Shown here in pieces: positions 48,650-60,959 of a stretch of 64,000 nt of DNA. Under the pieces are notes generated by a model, which was given only the letters and a program-made list of their open reading frames with translations, was not told where the DNA came from and made no database searches. This stretch comes from Bacteroidia bacterium. Its GTDB lineage: Bacteria > Bacteroidota > Bacteroidia > 2-12-FULL-35-15. The number at the start of each line of letters is the position of its first letter. Position 1 is the first letter of the stretch. The translations under genes and the position numbers were made by a program. The DNA is taken from contig JAURXZ010000033.1 of NCBI GenBank assembly GCA_030654175.1, forward strand, positions 62,001 through 126,000, given 5' to 3'.

Positions 48650-48904
48650 GAATCTAATGGGCCTGTTTTTTTTCTGTTAAATATTAATATTTACACTGAA
48701 CAAGATGCAAGAAATTGCAGGAGCAGTGAAAAAAAAGATTATCGGTTAAAGGGTTAAATATTAGTTTTGTGCTTCGGGGCAAGTTCAATAGTGACAGAAA
48801 TTTCGGCAATTCGAAATCGAAAACTTCCTGAAGCTACAAACTGTTGGGCATGAATTTTATAAAAAAACATTGAAAATTAATTATAAATTGGAGAAACAAA
48901 AAAA

Positions 48905-49669
48905 ATGAAAACTATAATTTATTCTATTTCCATTATATTCCTCACTTTTTCCCATACAATATCAGTAAAAGCTCAGGCTCTATTCGATTTGGAATCAGGA
49001 CTTGTTTTTACAGGTTATAATGATGTTCGCATTCCGGGCGATCAGGGTACACTCTTTTCTCTTAAAGATGATTTAGAAGCTGAAACAAAAATATTTTACC
49101 GTTTAAGAGCGGGTTATACAATAAAATCCCGTCATACAATTTCATTATTATTTGCGCCTCTCGAAACTAAATCAGAAGGCAGTGTCTCAAATGATATTTC
49201 CTTTGATGGAGTTGTATTTCCTGCTAATATTCAGCTTAACGGAACTTATAAATTTAATTCGTACAGGTTAACATACCGATACGATATAGTAAATAAACCC
49301 AGGATTCTTTTTGGCATAGGCTTCACTGCAAAAATCAGAGATGCTTCAATCAGCCTTTCTTCGCCTGGTCTGACTGCTGAGAAAACTAATGTGGGATTTG
49401 TACCGATTATTAATTTTAGGCTTTTGTGGAAGATTAATGATAAAATTGGACTTCTTCTGGATGGTGATGCCCTTGCAGCACCGCAAGGTAGAGCCGAAGA
49501 TGTTCTAATTGCTACAACATATAAGTTCTCCGACAATTTTGATGTTCGTGCAGGATACCGGATTCTTGAAGGTGGTGCAGATAATGATGAAGTTTACAAT
49601 TTCGCCCTATTTCATTATACTTCTGTTGGCATATCTTATACTTTTAAAAATAAATCAAAATCAAATTAA
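48905..49669 (+). CDS. Outer-membrane beta-barrel protein
   Basis: Signal peptide, alternating beta strands, terminal aromatic strand YTSVGISYTFKNKSK. Confidence 0.65.
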   Translation: MKTIIYSISIIFLTFSHTISVKAQALFDLESGLVFTGYNDVRIPGDQGTLFSLKDDLEAETKIFYRLRAGYTIKSRHTISLLFAPLETKSEGSVSNDISFDGVVFPANIQLNGTYKFNSYRLTYRYDIVNKPRILFGIGFTAKIRDASISLSSPGLTAEKTNVGFVPIINFRLLWKINDKIGLLLDGDALAAPQGRAEDVLIATTYKFSDNFDVRAGYRILEGGADNDEVYNFALFHYTSVGISYTFKNKSKSN

Positions 49670-49686
49670 TTTTAAAAGAATTTGTT

Positions 49687-50166
49687 ATGAATAGATCCCA
49701 AATTTTTAAACTATTAGTATCACTTGCATTGCCTTTAACCTTAGGTGCAATAGCAGGCCTATATACTGCCGATGCAATACCTGGATGGTATAAAACACTG
49801 AACAGGCCATCATTCAATCCACCCGATTGGTTGTTTGGTCCTGTATGGACAACCCTTTATATACTTATGGGTATTTCGTTGTTTTTGATTTGGAAACAAA
49901 GTGCAAGCAAAGAACGGAACCTGGCAATTTTTGTCTTTTTGTTGCAACAAGCTCTTAACTTTGCTTGGAGTTTTATCTTTTTCTATTTTAACCGGATTGG
50001 CTTTGCCTTGATTGAAATTATTCTTTTATGGATAAATATTATTATAATGCTTGTTTTGTTTTATAAAATAAAGCCAATAGCCTCATATATCAATATACCT
50101 TATTTAATATGGGTAACTTTTGCAACTATTCTTAATGTGGGTTATTATTTACTCAACAGAAGCTGA
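49687..50166 (+). CDS. tspO: TspO/MBR family protein
   Basis: WYKTLNRPSFNPPDWLFGPVWTTLYILMGIS. Confidence 0.9.
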   Translation: MNRSQIFKLLVSLALPLTLGAIAGLYTADAIPGWYKTLNRPSFNPPDWLFGPVWTTLYILMGISLFLIWKQSASKERNLAIFVFLLQQALNFAWSFIFFYFNRIGFALIEIILLWINIIIMLVLFYKIKPIASYINIPYLIWVTFATILNVGYYLLNRS

Positions 50167-50318
50167 TTGACTTCAAAAAGACATTAATCTAAAATAATTA
50201 ATGTTTCCTGATTAACAAATAAAATTGGCGCTAACCTTTATATTATAGGGCTTTCCATATCAGAACTAAAAAAAGTAATGTATATTGAATTGAAACTTTT
50301 TATTCTAAAACATAATTT

Positions 50319-50399
50319 ATGAAGTATTTCTATTGTATCTTCCTGCTTGTTTTATTTATCAGTAAATGCCGGCCTAAAGAGTTCATAATAACCCTTTAG
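50319..50399 (+). pseudogene. Truncated copy of the 51905 lipoprotein gene (leader only)
   Basis: MKYFYCIFLLVLFISKCRPKEFIITL*; upstream DNA also duplicated. Confidence 0.6.
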
Positions 50400-50702
50400 A
50401 AGAAATGTTTGTTTCAGAATCCCATGAATATCTTTTTAGCTCAGCTAGAAATTATTCAGATATGAAAGGAATAATAGATGTGACTATAATATGAGCTTTA
50501 ATACGAATCGGATTGCAAATCCTTTCAACTATTTGACAGGGATTGCTAATCCCTTCCAGCGGGGGCCATTGGGGCATCTCGCTTCTCAAAACAAATTATA
50601 ATTAACTTTGAAATCAGGCTTCGCAATTAAAAATATAGTAAGAAAACCTAACAAGCGCCAAGTCTGAATACATTAAGCTATTTTATTTGAAACCTTCAAA
50701 TC

Positions 50703-51803
50703 ATGAAAAAAAGCCTTCTTATTTATACGATCTTTTGCATGTCTTTTACAACTGTTTTTGCACAACTGCCTCCTGCAGCACAGGCATTGTATGACTCCGC
50801 ATTTGTTCAGGATTCTTTAATTGTTAAGTATGCCATAAACAATGGGGCACAAATAATTGCAACGCCTGATGGTAATTCGTTTTATATTAAATGGTTCCCA
50901 ACAGGTTCAACACCCTCAGCAACTCCCGTTATTGTTACACTTCATGGTTCAAGTGGTTTTGCATTTCATGAGTTTTATACCTGGCACTCTCAGGCCCAGT
51001 TGCATGGCTGTGGCATCATAGCGCTGCAATGGTATCGCCCAAATCAAAATTCACCCAACGATTATTTTCCTGACGAAACTCTTTATAGTTATATTGATTC
51101 GGCATTAACCGATATTTCTTATCCTTCGGGGAAAGCCTTCCTGCATGGATTTAGCCGAGGTTCTGCACGTTCCTATGCATTGGTATTTAATGATATACAA
51201 AGTGGAAATAATTATTTCTGTACTGTAATGTCTAATTCCGGTGGTGCCACGCCTACCTATCCTTTATATGCTCAAATTGATTCAGGACTTTATGGAAATA
51301 ATGTTTTTTTGGGGAAACACTGGAATTTGTTTTGTGGAGGTCAGGACCCTGATTCACTCACATCGGGTTGTATTGGAATGACCTATACACAAGCCTGGCT
51401 TCAGGGACAAGGGGCTATAGTTGATATATTTATTCAAGACCCAAATTTAGGTCATAATGGTTTTGTGATACAGCCGAGCTTTGCTTACAGGGATTCTATA
51501 CTGGACAATTATCTCTTGTGTTATAACGGAACATTGTCTGTTGGCAAAGAACTCAGTAAAACTAACATTACTATTTTTCCGAACCCATTTTCCACACAAA
51601 CAATTTTAAAGACAAATGGGATTTTTAAAAACGCAAGTTTAACAGTTTATAACTCATTCGGACAGCAGGTAAAACAAATAAACAATATTAAGGGAGAAAC
51701 AGTTACGCTGCATCGCGACAACTTACCAGGCGGGCTCTATTTTTTTAGATTAATTCAGGACAATAAAACCATCTCCACAAACAAACTGATAATTACGGAT
51801 TGA
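50703..51803 (+). CDS. Secreted alpha/beta-hydrolase-like protein with T9SS sorting domain
   Basis: Signal peptide, VTLHGSSGF, LHGFSRGSARSYAL, C-terminal IFPNPFSTQTILKTNG. Confidence 0.7.
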   Translation: MKKSLLIYTIFCMSFTTVFAQLPPAAQALYDSAFVQDSLIVKYAINNGAQIIATPDGNSFYIKWFPTGSTPSATPVIVTLHGSSGFAFHEFYTWHSQAQLHGCGIIALQWYRPNQNSPNDYFPDETLYSYIDSALTDISYPSGKAFLHGFSRGSARSYALVFNDIQSGNNYFCTVMSNSGGATPTYPLYAQIDSGLYGNNVFLGKHWNLFCGGQDPDSLTSGCIGMTYTQAWLQGQGAIVDIFIQDPNLGHNGFVIQPSFAYRDSILDNYLLCYNGTLSVGKELSKTNITIFPNPFSTQTILKTNGIFKNASLTVYNSFGQQVKQINNIKGETVTLHRDNLPGGLYFFRLIQDNKTISTNKLIITD

Positions 51804-51904
51804 TACGAAAATTGTGCTAACCTATACATTTCAATGGTTTCCATATCAGAACTAAAAAAAGTAGTGTATATTGAATTGAATCTTTTTATTCTAAAACAAA
51901 ATTT

Positions 51905-52438
51905 ATGAAGCATTTCTGTTATATCCTTCTGCTTGTTTTATTTATAAGTCAATGCCGGCCTAAAGAGGAAAATACCATAACACAATTTTCCGGAAAGCCG
52001 GAAGTTCCTTCATCTATAAAAGAAGAACATAAATACTTGCTCGACAAAATTTATAAAATAAGTTTATTTCAGGACAGTACCGGCCGTGTAGCAATAAAAC
52101 TCAATGATTTGATGCAGCATCATTTTAAGGAAGAAGAAGATTATGTATTACCCCCATTGGGATTATTGCCTTTGTTATCAACCGGAAAATTACCTGAACA
52201 AAGCAAAGAGGTTATAGTATTAACTGAGAAATTAAAATCACAGTTATCTCACATGAGTGCAGAACATCAATTGATAAAAGCTTTTATGGACGAATTGATT
52301 CTTGTTGCCGCTAAAGAAAATCACCCTGAAATTATTGAATTTGAAAAAGAACTTTACAAACATGCGAATACAGAAGAAGAAATTCTTTTTCCTACATCAA
52401 TTCTAATTGGTGAATATTTAAAACTTAAATCGATGTGA
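51905..52438 (+). CDS. Hemerythrin-like lipoprotein
   Basis: Lipobox LFISQC; EEHKYLL...HHFKEEEDYVLPPLG...EHQLIKAF...HANTEEEILFP. Confidence 0.65.
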   Translation: MKHFCYILLLVLFISQCRPKEENTITQFSGKPEVPSSIKEEHKYLLDKIYKISLFQDSTGRVAIKLNDLMQHHFKEEEDYVLPPLGLLPLLSTGKLPEQSKEVIVLTEKLKSQLSHMSAEHQLIKAFMDELILVAAKENHPEIIEFEKELYKHANTEEEILFPTSILIGEYLKLKSM

Positions 52439-52564
52439 AAACTGTAATGTATTTCTTTCAATAAAACAGAACTCAATGGCTTACTAGCAGCAAACCGGCT
52501 TCAATACCCAAAACTTTGGAAAGCATAGAAAATAAATGGAACAAAAAATTTAGAATAAGTACTA

Positions 52565-52978
52565 ATGGCAAGCTCAAAAAAACTGTCGGACCAGGAACAA
52601 GTAACTGCACACATTTCAAATCTGGATCAGGAATTAGGCAAAATAGTTGAAACGATCCGTCAAATCATTTTAGATACCGATAAAGAGATCGGAGAACGAA
52701 TAAAATGGAACAACCCAAGCTTCTATTATACAGGAGAAATGAAACCCTTTGATCCCAAAGAATATAAAAGGGAAATTGCGGTGTTCAATCTTTTTAAAGG
52801 CAGGATATTACTCGTTTTTCCCTCCGGAGCAAAAGTAAATGACACCTCCGGCCTGCTGGAAGGAGATTACAAAGATGGCAGAAGACTTATTACCTTTAAG
52901 GACATGAAAGATGTTAGATCAAAGGAAAAAGCCATTCAAAAAGTGATAAAAAAATGGCTTAAACTGATTGATAAATAA
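52565..52978 (+). CDS. DUF1801/YdhG-like protein
   Basis: IVETIRQIILDTDKEIGERIKWNNPSFYYTGEM. Confidence 0.7.
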   Translation: MASSKKLSDQEQVTAHISNLDQELGKIVETIRQIILDTDKEIGERIKWNNPSFYYTGEMKPFDPKEYKREIAVFNLFKGRILLVFPSGAKVNDTSGLLEGDYKDGRRLITFKDMKDVRSKEKAIQKVIKKWLKLIDK

Positions 52979-53084
52979 TGAAAGGGGTTTTGAACATTGG
53001 GACTGCCGACAAGGATTACGGAACAAATTTCTAAAACAAGCAAAAACCTACAAAATGTTATGCAAAATCATTAACAATAAATTC

Positions 53085-53092
53085 TATATTTG
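53085..53092 (+). promoter_or_regulatory. -7 element upstream of fabI
   Basis: TATATTTG matches TAnnTTTG. Confidence 0.5.
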
Positions 53093-53129
53093 CACCCTGT
53101 TAAGCTCGTAAAAATTTAATCAGAAATAT

Positions 53130-53945
53130 ATGTCATACAATTTATTAAAAGGAAAACGTGGTATTATTACCGGTGCATTAGATGCGAATTCAATTGCCTG
53201 GAAAGTTGCTGAAAGAGCACACGAAGAAGGCGCTACCTTTGTTTTAACCAATGCTCCTGTAGCTATGCGTATGGGTGAAATTAAAGTGCTGGCAGAAAAA
53301 ACAAATTCAGAGATCATTCCTGCTGATGCAACCAGTGTAGAAGAATTAACAACCCTGTTCACTAAATCACAGGAAGTATTAGGTGGTAAGATCGACTTTG
53401 TTTTACATTCTATTGGTATGAGTGTTAACATTCGCAAGAACATACCTTACACAGAATCCAATTATGATTACTTTATGAAGGGCATTGACGTTTCGGCAAT
53501 GTCGTTGCATAAAATGTTAAGTGTTGCTAAAAAAATGGACGCTATCAATGAATATGGTAGCGTGGTGGCATTAACCTATATGGCAGCACAGCGTACTTAC
53601 CCTTTTTATACCGATATGGCTGATATTAAGGCTATGTTAGAATCAATAGCACGTAGTTTCGGTTACCACTATGGTAAAGATAAAAAAGTACGTATCAACA
53701 CGGTTTCTCAATCTCCAACCAAAACTACTGCCGGAACCGGTATCAAAGGTTTTGGTGATTTTTATAATTTTGCTGATTCAGTTGCACCATTAGGTAACGC
53801 AAGTGCCGATCAATGTGCTGATTATTGTATCACTTTATTCTCTGACCTAACCCGTATGGTTACCATGCAGAATTTATTTCACGATGGAGGATATTCTTCT
53901 ACAGGTGTGAGTCTGGAAGCTATGTCGAAATTTGGAGATGAATAA
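53130..53945 (+). CDS. fabI: Enoyl-ACP reductase
   Basis: GKRGIITGALDANSIAWKVAERAHEEGATFVLTNAP ... FVLHSIGMS; SDR fold with FabI spacing. Confidence 0.9.
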   Translation: MSYNLLKGKRGIITGALDANSIAWKVAERAHEEGATFVLTNAPVAMRMGEIKVLAEKTNSEIIPADATSVEELTTLFTKSQEVLGGKIDFVLHSIGMSVNIRKNIPYTESNYDYFMKGIDVSAMSLHKMLSVAKKMDAINEYGSVVALTYMAAQRTYPFYTDMADIKAMLESIARSFGYHYGKDKKVRINTVSQSPTKTTAGTGIKGFGDFYNFADSVAPLGNASADQCADYCITLFSDLTRMVTMQNLFHDGGYSSTGVSLEAMSKFGDE

Positions 53946-53974
53946 TGCTTAATTCTAACAAAATATTATTCAAT

Positions 53975-54006
53975 AAAAAAAGGAACTCAATTGAGTTCCT
54001 TTTTTT
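53975..54006. terminator. Bidirectional terminator downstream of fabI
   Basis: AAAAAAGGAACTCAATTGAGTTCCTTTTTT. Confidence 0.85.
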
Positions 54007-54145
54007 ATAAGTTGAGTTTCCTGAACTAATGCCGCAGAGAGAATAGGTCATCTTGCTCCCATATTAGCATTTTTCTCTCAATTTTTTCGTGAACAGAAAG
54101 CCTCACCGTTATAATTTTTCTTCAATGAAAAAATAAATTTAGGAA

Positions 54146-54247
54146 AACGCGCGTGAGGAGTGAACAAACGCGATGCCGGGTCGCCTGAGGGGAGGAATCG
54201 TTTGTTCTTGATTTTTTGTTTCTTTTGTATCAAGACAAAAGAAAAAC
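54146..54247. repeat. Intergenic REP-like segment
   Basis: GAACAAACG cgatgccgggtcgcctgaggggaggaat CGTTTGTTC perfect inverted repeat plus CTTTTGTATCAAGACAAAAG. Confidence 0.55.
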
Positions 54248-54322
54248 ACACAGTTTGGAGAATTCATAATTGAACCAGAATTATTTTTTTTCAAAGTAAG
54301 ATGTCAAATAAACTCTATTAAC

Positions 54323-54354
54323 AAAAAAAGGAACTCAATTTGAGTTCCTTTTTT
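54323..54354. terminator. Second near-identical terminator (desaturase side)
   Basis: AAAAAAAGGAACTCAATTTGAGTTCCTTTTTT. Confidence 0.8.
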
Positions 54355-54377
54355 AACTAAAATAATCCTTAAATAAA

Positions 54378-55442
54378 CTACCTTCCAACCTGCTTCAAAT
54401 GCACCACATGCGAACGAACAGCACTTAATACCGTTGGAAATTCCAAATAAGCAATATTAAACTGCTCACAGGTTTCACGCACAAACTGAGAAATTTTCGG
54501 GTAGTGAATATGACTGATACGAGGGAATAAATGATGCTCCACCTGAAAATTTAATCCACCGGTAAACCAGGAAACAATTTTACTTTTTGTTGCAAAATTC
54601 GCTGTTGTTTTAATTTGGTGTACAGCCCACTCCTCGTCTATTTTAAAGCTTTCTTTATCAGGTGTTGAAAACTGGGCATCTTCCACAATATGAGCCAATT
54701 GGAATACCACGGCAATAATGAACCCACATACAAACGAGATCACTAAATAACCAATTACAGTTTCAATTAAACCAACACTAAAGATGGGCACAACAATAAA
54801 GGATCCAATATATAGAAGTTTGCTTATCCAAAAAATGAAATGTTCTTTAACATCCATCTTACGGAAAGGCGTTTCTCCAATTTTACCGCTAAAGTATTTT
54901 GTGAAATCCTGAACAAAGATCCATAACAGGTAAGTTACTCCATACAAACCCACCCAATAGATATGTTGAAAACGGTGATACCAGTATTTTTTCTGGTCAC
55001 TATGCACTCTTATCCATGGTTTGATGTCAATATCATCATCCATACCTTCAATATTTGTAAATGAATGGTGATTTACATTGTGTTTATATTTCCATAAGTA
55101 AACACTACCGCCCATTGCATTTAGCGAATAGCCCATAAGATCATTTACCCATGATTTTTGTGAAAAACTTCCGTGTGCGCCATCGTGCATTACATTAAAA
55201 CCAATTGCTGCCAGGTTAATCCCCATCAAGCAGGATAATAAGATAGACAACCATGCTGTAGGAGTATAGAAAACCAATATAGTGTAAAGTGCAACAGCGG
55301 TAGAGATAAGAAATGCTGTTTTAAAATATAATTTATAGTTACCTGTTTGCGGTATGTTGTTAGACTTAAAATAAGCATCAACTTTTTCTTTTAAAACATT
55401 AAAGAAAACGCTGTTTTTATTATTAAAACTGACCTTTTGCAT
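54378..55442 (-). CDS. Membrane fatty-acid desaturase
   Basis: Histidine boxes HDGAHGSF, HNVNHHSF, FQVEHHLFPRISHIHYP. Confidence 0.9.
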   Translation of the reverse strand: MQKVSFNNKNSVFFNVLKEKVDAYFKSNNIPQTGNYKLYFKTAFLISTAVALYTILVFYTPTAWLSILLSCLMGINLAAIGFNVMHDGAHGSFSQKSWVNDLMGYSLNAMGGSVYLWKYKHNVNHHSFTNIEGMDDDIDIKPWIRVHSDQKKYWYHRFQHIYWVGLYGVTYLLWIFVQDFTKYFSGKIGETPFRKMDVKEHFIFWISKLLYIGSFIVVPIFSVGLIETVIGYLVISFVCGFIIAVVFQLAHIVEDAQFSTPDKESFKIDEEWAVHQIKTTANFATKSKIVSWFTGGLNFQVEHHLFPRISHIHYPKISQFVRETCEQFNIAYLEFPTVLSAVRSHVVHLKQVGR

Positions 55443-55528
55443 TATAATTGTTGTTGGTGAATAATCAAAGGTAACGATAAAAAAGGTGCCAGATTGTGAA
55501 TGTTTTCATCCGTATATGTTAATAAATG

Positions 55529-56008
55529 CTAATTTTTAGCCTTCATCGACCATGTGAATGTGAATTCAGCTACAACATCGCCAGCTTCATCTCTGCCAAT
55601 GGAAGTTGTATCTACCAAAACGCTTTCTCCGGTAGTTTTGGCCTGGTTGATAAAAGTATTGACCAGATTTCCATCAGAACAGGTAAAAGTGATCTTTCCA
55701 ATAGCTTTTTTATGATAAAGCGCCTGATTTTTTATGATCAGCATAGATACAGCAGGTTTTGAATTGTAAACCCCGTTAAGCACCAGCAGTCCGGTTGACA
55801 TTTCTGCTGCCATCGAAAGGCAGGCAAAATACATAGAACGGAAAGGGTTTTGAGTCAACCAGCCGTATTTTACCGTTGTAACAGCTCTGTCATCACTAAG
55901 TTCTTTTACTCTAAGGCCTGCAATAAATGCCAGGGGCAATTTTTTTAACAGATACAATCGGAATAAAAATGGATTGGTGATCAGCTTTTGAAATTTGGTT
56001 GCGCTCAT
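55529..56008 (-). CDS. Hotdog-fold thioesterase-like protein (DUF4442-type)
   Basis: Size and pattern VKYGWLTQNPFRSMYFACLSMAAEMSTGLL. Confidence 0.65.
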   Translation of the reverse strand: MSATKFQKLITNPFLFRLYLLKKLPLAFIAGLRVKELSDDRAVTTVKYGWLTQNPFRSMYFACLSMAAEMSTGLLVLNGVYNSKPAVSMLIIKNQALYHKKAIGKITFTCSDGNLVNTFINQAKTTGESVLVDTTSIGRDEAGDVVAEFTFTWSMKAKN

Positions 56009-56130
56009 TTTGTTGATTTAGGATTTAAGATTAAGGATTAATTTATTCAGGATTTAGATATTAAAATTTACCGGGGTAATTGCATATTCTAAAAAAATAA
56101 AACATTGTAATCCTAAATCCTAAATTTTGT

Positions 56131-56982
56131 TTATTCTGTCGGAAATATACTCCCTGATAATAGCATCGCTTCTGCAAATGCCTTTTCATCAATACCTGTA
56201 GGGATATTTTTTTTACGGAAATAGCTCAATAAATTTTCTGTAGCCATATTGCCTGTTAATTTATCGGTAGCCATCGGGCAGCCACCGTAACCTTTGATAG
56301 CACTGTCAAATCTACGACAACCACTTGTATATGCTGCATTTATTTTCTCTTCCCAGGTATCAGGAGTAGTATGCAAATGAGCCCCTATTTCAATCCCCGG
56401 AAATTCAGGTACCAATTTTGAGAACAAAAATGAAATGTTCTCAGGGTTGGAAACACCAATAGTATCAGACAACGCAATGATCTTGATTCCCATCTTTGCC
56501 AATCGTTTGGTCCATAAAATGGCTATATCACTGCTCCACTCATCGCCATAAGGATTGCCAAATGCCATAGAAATATAAACAACAAGCTCTTTTCTGTTCC
56601 GTACACAAAGGTCCTGTATCTCTTCCACTCTTGTTAAGGATTCAGCAATAGAAGAATTGGTATTGCGTTGCTGGAATGTTTCGGAAATAGAAAATGGAAA
56701 GCCTAAATAACTGATCTCCTCAAATTCAACGGCATCCTGTGCACCACGAACATTAGCAATAATTGCAAGTAATTTGGAAGTGGTAGAACTCAGATCCAAT
56801 TGTTCCAATACCTGGGCAGTATCCCGCAATTGTGGTATTGCTTTGGGGGAAACGAAGCTTCCGAAATCAATGGTATCAAATCCGGCTTTAAGCAATGAAT
56901 TAATGTACGCAACTTTTTTTTCAGTTGGTATAAATTCATGGATGCCTTGCATTGCATCCCTTGGACATTCGATTAGTTTCAT
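56131..56982 (-). CDS. Hydroxymethylglutaryl-CoA lyase
   Basis: RDAMQGIHEFIPTEKKVAYINSLLKAGFDTIDFGSFVSPKAIPQ; GAHLHTTPDTWEEKI; GYGGCPMA. Confidence 0.85.
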   Translation of the reverse strand: MKLIECPRDAMQGIHEFIPTEKKVAYINSLLKAGFDTIDFGSFVSPKAIPQLRDTAQVLEQLDLSSTTSKLLAIIANVRGAQDAVEFEEISYLGFPFSISETFQQRNTNSSIAESLTRVEEIQDLCVRNRKELVVYISMAFGNPYGDEWSSDIAILWTKRLAKMGIKIIALSDTIGVSNPENISFLFSKLVPEFPGIEIGAHLHTTPDTWEEKINAAYTSGCRRFDSAIKGYGGCPMATDKLTGNMATENLLSYFRKKNIPTGIDEKAFAEAMLLSGSIFPTE

Positions 56983-57093
56983 AGCTACCTCTCCCTGGCC
57001 TTCTCCACAGGAGAAGGGACTTTGTTGGTGTTAGTAAATTGTATTCTCTCTTTAACTCCCGCACGTGCAGCCTCCTCTCCTGTAGAGAGGAGA

Positions 57094-58134
57094 TTAAGAG
57101 GATAGTTTTTTTAAAATCCCTTTATTGATCCGTTTTGCAATTCCCGGCCCTTCATAAATAAAACCCGTATAAATTTGCACCAAACTCGCGCCTGCATTTA
57201 GTTTTTCAATTGCATCTTCAGCAGTATGAATTCCTCCAACAGCAATAATCGGAAAAGCCTTATTGGATTTCGTACTTAAATATCTTACAACTTCTGTTGA
57301 ACGTTTAGTTAATGGTTTCCCACTTAAACCACCGGCACCAATAGTTTTGAGCCTTGAATCCTTAGTCTTGAGCCCTTCCCTTGAAATGGTAGTATTAGTA
57401 GCTATAACACCATCTATCTTTGTCTCTTTCACAATATCAATTATATCATCCAATTGCTCATTGGTAAGGTCGGGGGCTATTTTCAGAAGGATAGGTTTAG
57501 GATTGCTTTTTTGAGAATTTAATTTCTTTAAGCGGGTCAACAGTTTTGCAAGAGGTTCTTTATCCTGCAAGGCACGTAAATTTGGTGTATTGGGTGAACT
57601 TACATTCACAGCAAAATAATCAACATGGTCAAACAATGCTTCAAAGCATTTTTCATAATCACTTTCTGCTTCTTCGTTAGGAGTAACTTTATTCTTACCG
57701 ATATTGCCACCAATAATGATCTTTGTTTTACGCTTTTTTAAGCGCTCCACAGCTGCATCAACTCCTTCATTATTAAAACCCATGCGATTAATTAATGCTT
57801 CATCTTCCGGCAAACGGAACATGCGGGGCTTCTCATTTCCAGGCTGAGCTTTGGGTGTGAGTGTGCCTATTTCAATAAAACCGAAACCATAATTACCAAG
57901 TTCATCATACAATTTTGCATCTTTATCAAAGCCAGCTGCCAATCCTACAGGGTTAGGGAAAACTAATCCAAACAACTTGATTTCTAGCCGTTTATCATCG
58001 ATCACATAAACCATACGTATAAGCGAAGAAACACCTGGAATGGCAGAAAAAAACTTAATGATCTTAAAAACGATATGGTGAATAGTTTCGGGTTGAAACA
58101 GGAAAAATAGCGGCTTTATTATGGTTTTGTACAT
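57094..58134 (-). CDS. pyrD: Quinone-dependent dihydroorotate dehydrogenase
   Basis: [60 protein letters not shown]. Confidence 0.95.
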   Translation of the reverse strand: MYKTIIKPLFFLFQPETIHHIVFKIIKFFSAIPGVSSLIRMVYVIDDKRLEIKLFGLVFPNPVGLAAGFDKDAKLYDELGNYGFGFIEIGTLTPKAQPGNEKPRMFRLPEDEALINRMGFNNEGVDAAVERLKKRKTKIIIGGNIGKNKVTPNEEAESDYEKCFEALFDHVDYFAVNVSSPNTPNLRALQDKEPLAKLLTRLKKLNSQKSNPKPILLKIAPDLTNEQLDDIIDIVKETKIDGVIATNTTISREGLKTKDSRLKTIGAGGLSGKPLTKRSTEVVRYLSTKSNKAFPIIAVGGIHTAEDAIEKLNAGASLVQIYTGFIYEGPGIAKRINKGILKKLSS

Positions 58135-58342
58135 AAAGGGGATGTAATGTATTTCAGCACAAAATTACAATAAATTCATGTTTATTGGTAAATCTATTAC
58201 CAGATTATTCAACCTTACCTTTTGGGCTATTCTAGTCTTCAGATAAAAAAACTAAGTAACAGTTATGAACTAAATAGGTGCTAACATTAAAAAGAGAGAA
58301 CGAACGTTTTAAAAGGATTATAAAAAAAGTAAACAATTACCA

Positions 58343-60550
<2,208 letters not shown>

Positions 60551-60959
60551 TTAAAACTCAGTAAAATCAGCATCCTAAAAGATGCTTTCAAAGCCTAACC
60601 AAAAGGTATTTACTTTATCTTTTCAACTGGTCATAAATCCTTCGCAAGGTACGAACTTTATTAAAAACTTGAAAGTGAAAATAAAAAAATGTCCCTAAAA
60701 ACTAATAAATATGAAGCTCCTGGTAAATACCCCTGATCTACCTTCTACTAACAAAAGGAAAGGAGACAAAGAGAAATCATAAAATGGTTTGGAATTAATT
60801 GTAAAAATTGAATAAACATAAATCTGGTAAACCTATAATTTTGATTCTGATGTATACCCGATTAAACAATTAATTTAAAGTGGATCCTGTTTTTTATTTA
60901 TCCCGCTATTCCTCAAAAACCTTTTTTGGGTCTAAAGTGAAATAGCGGGATCAATAAAA

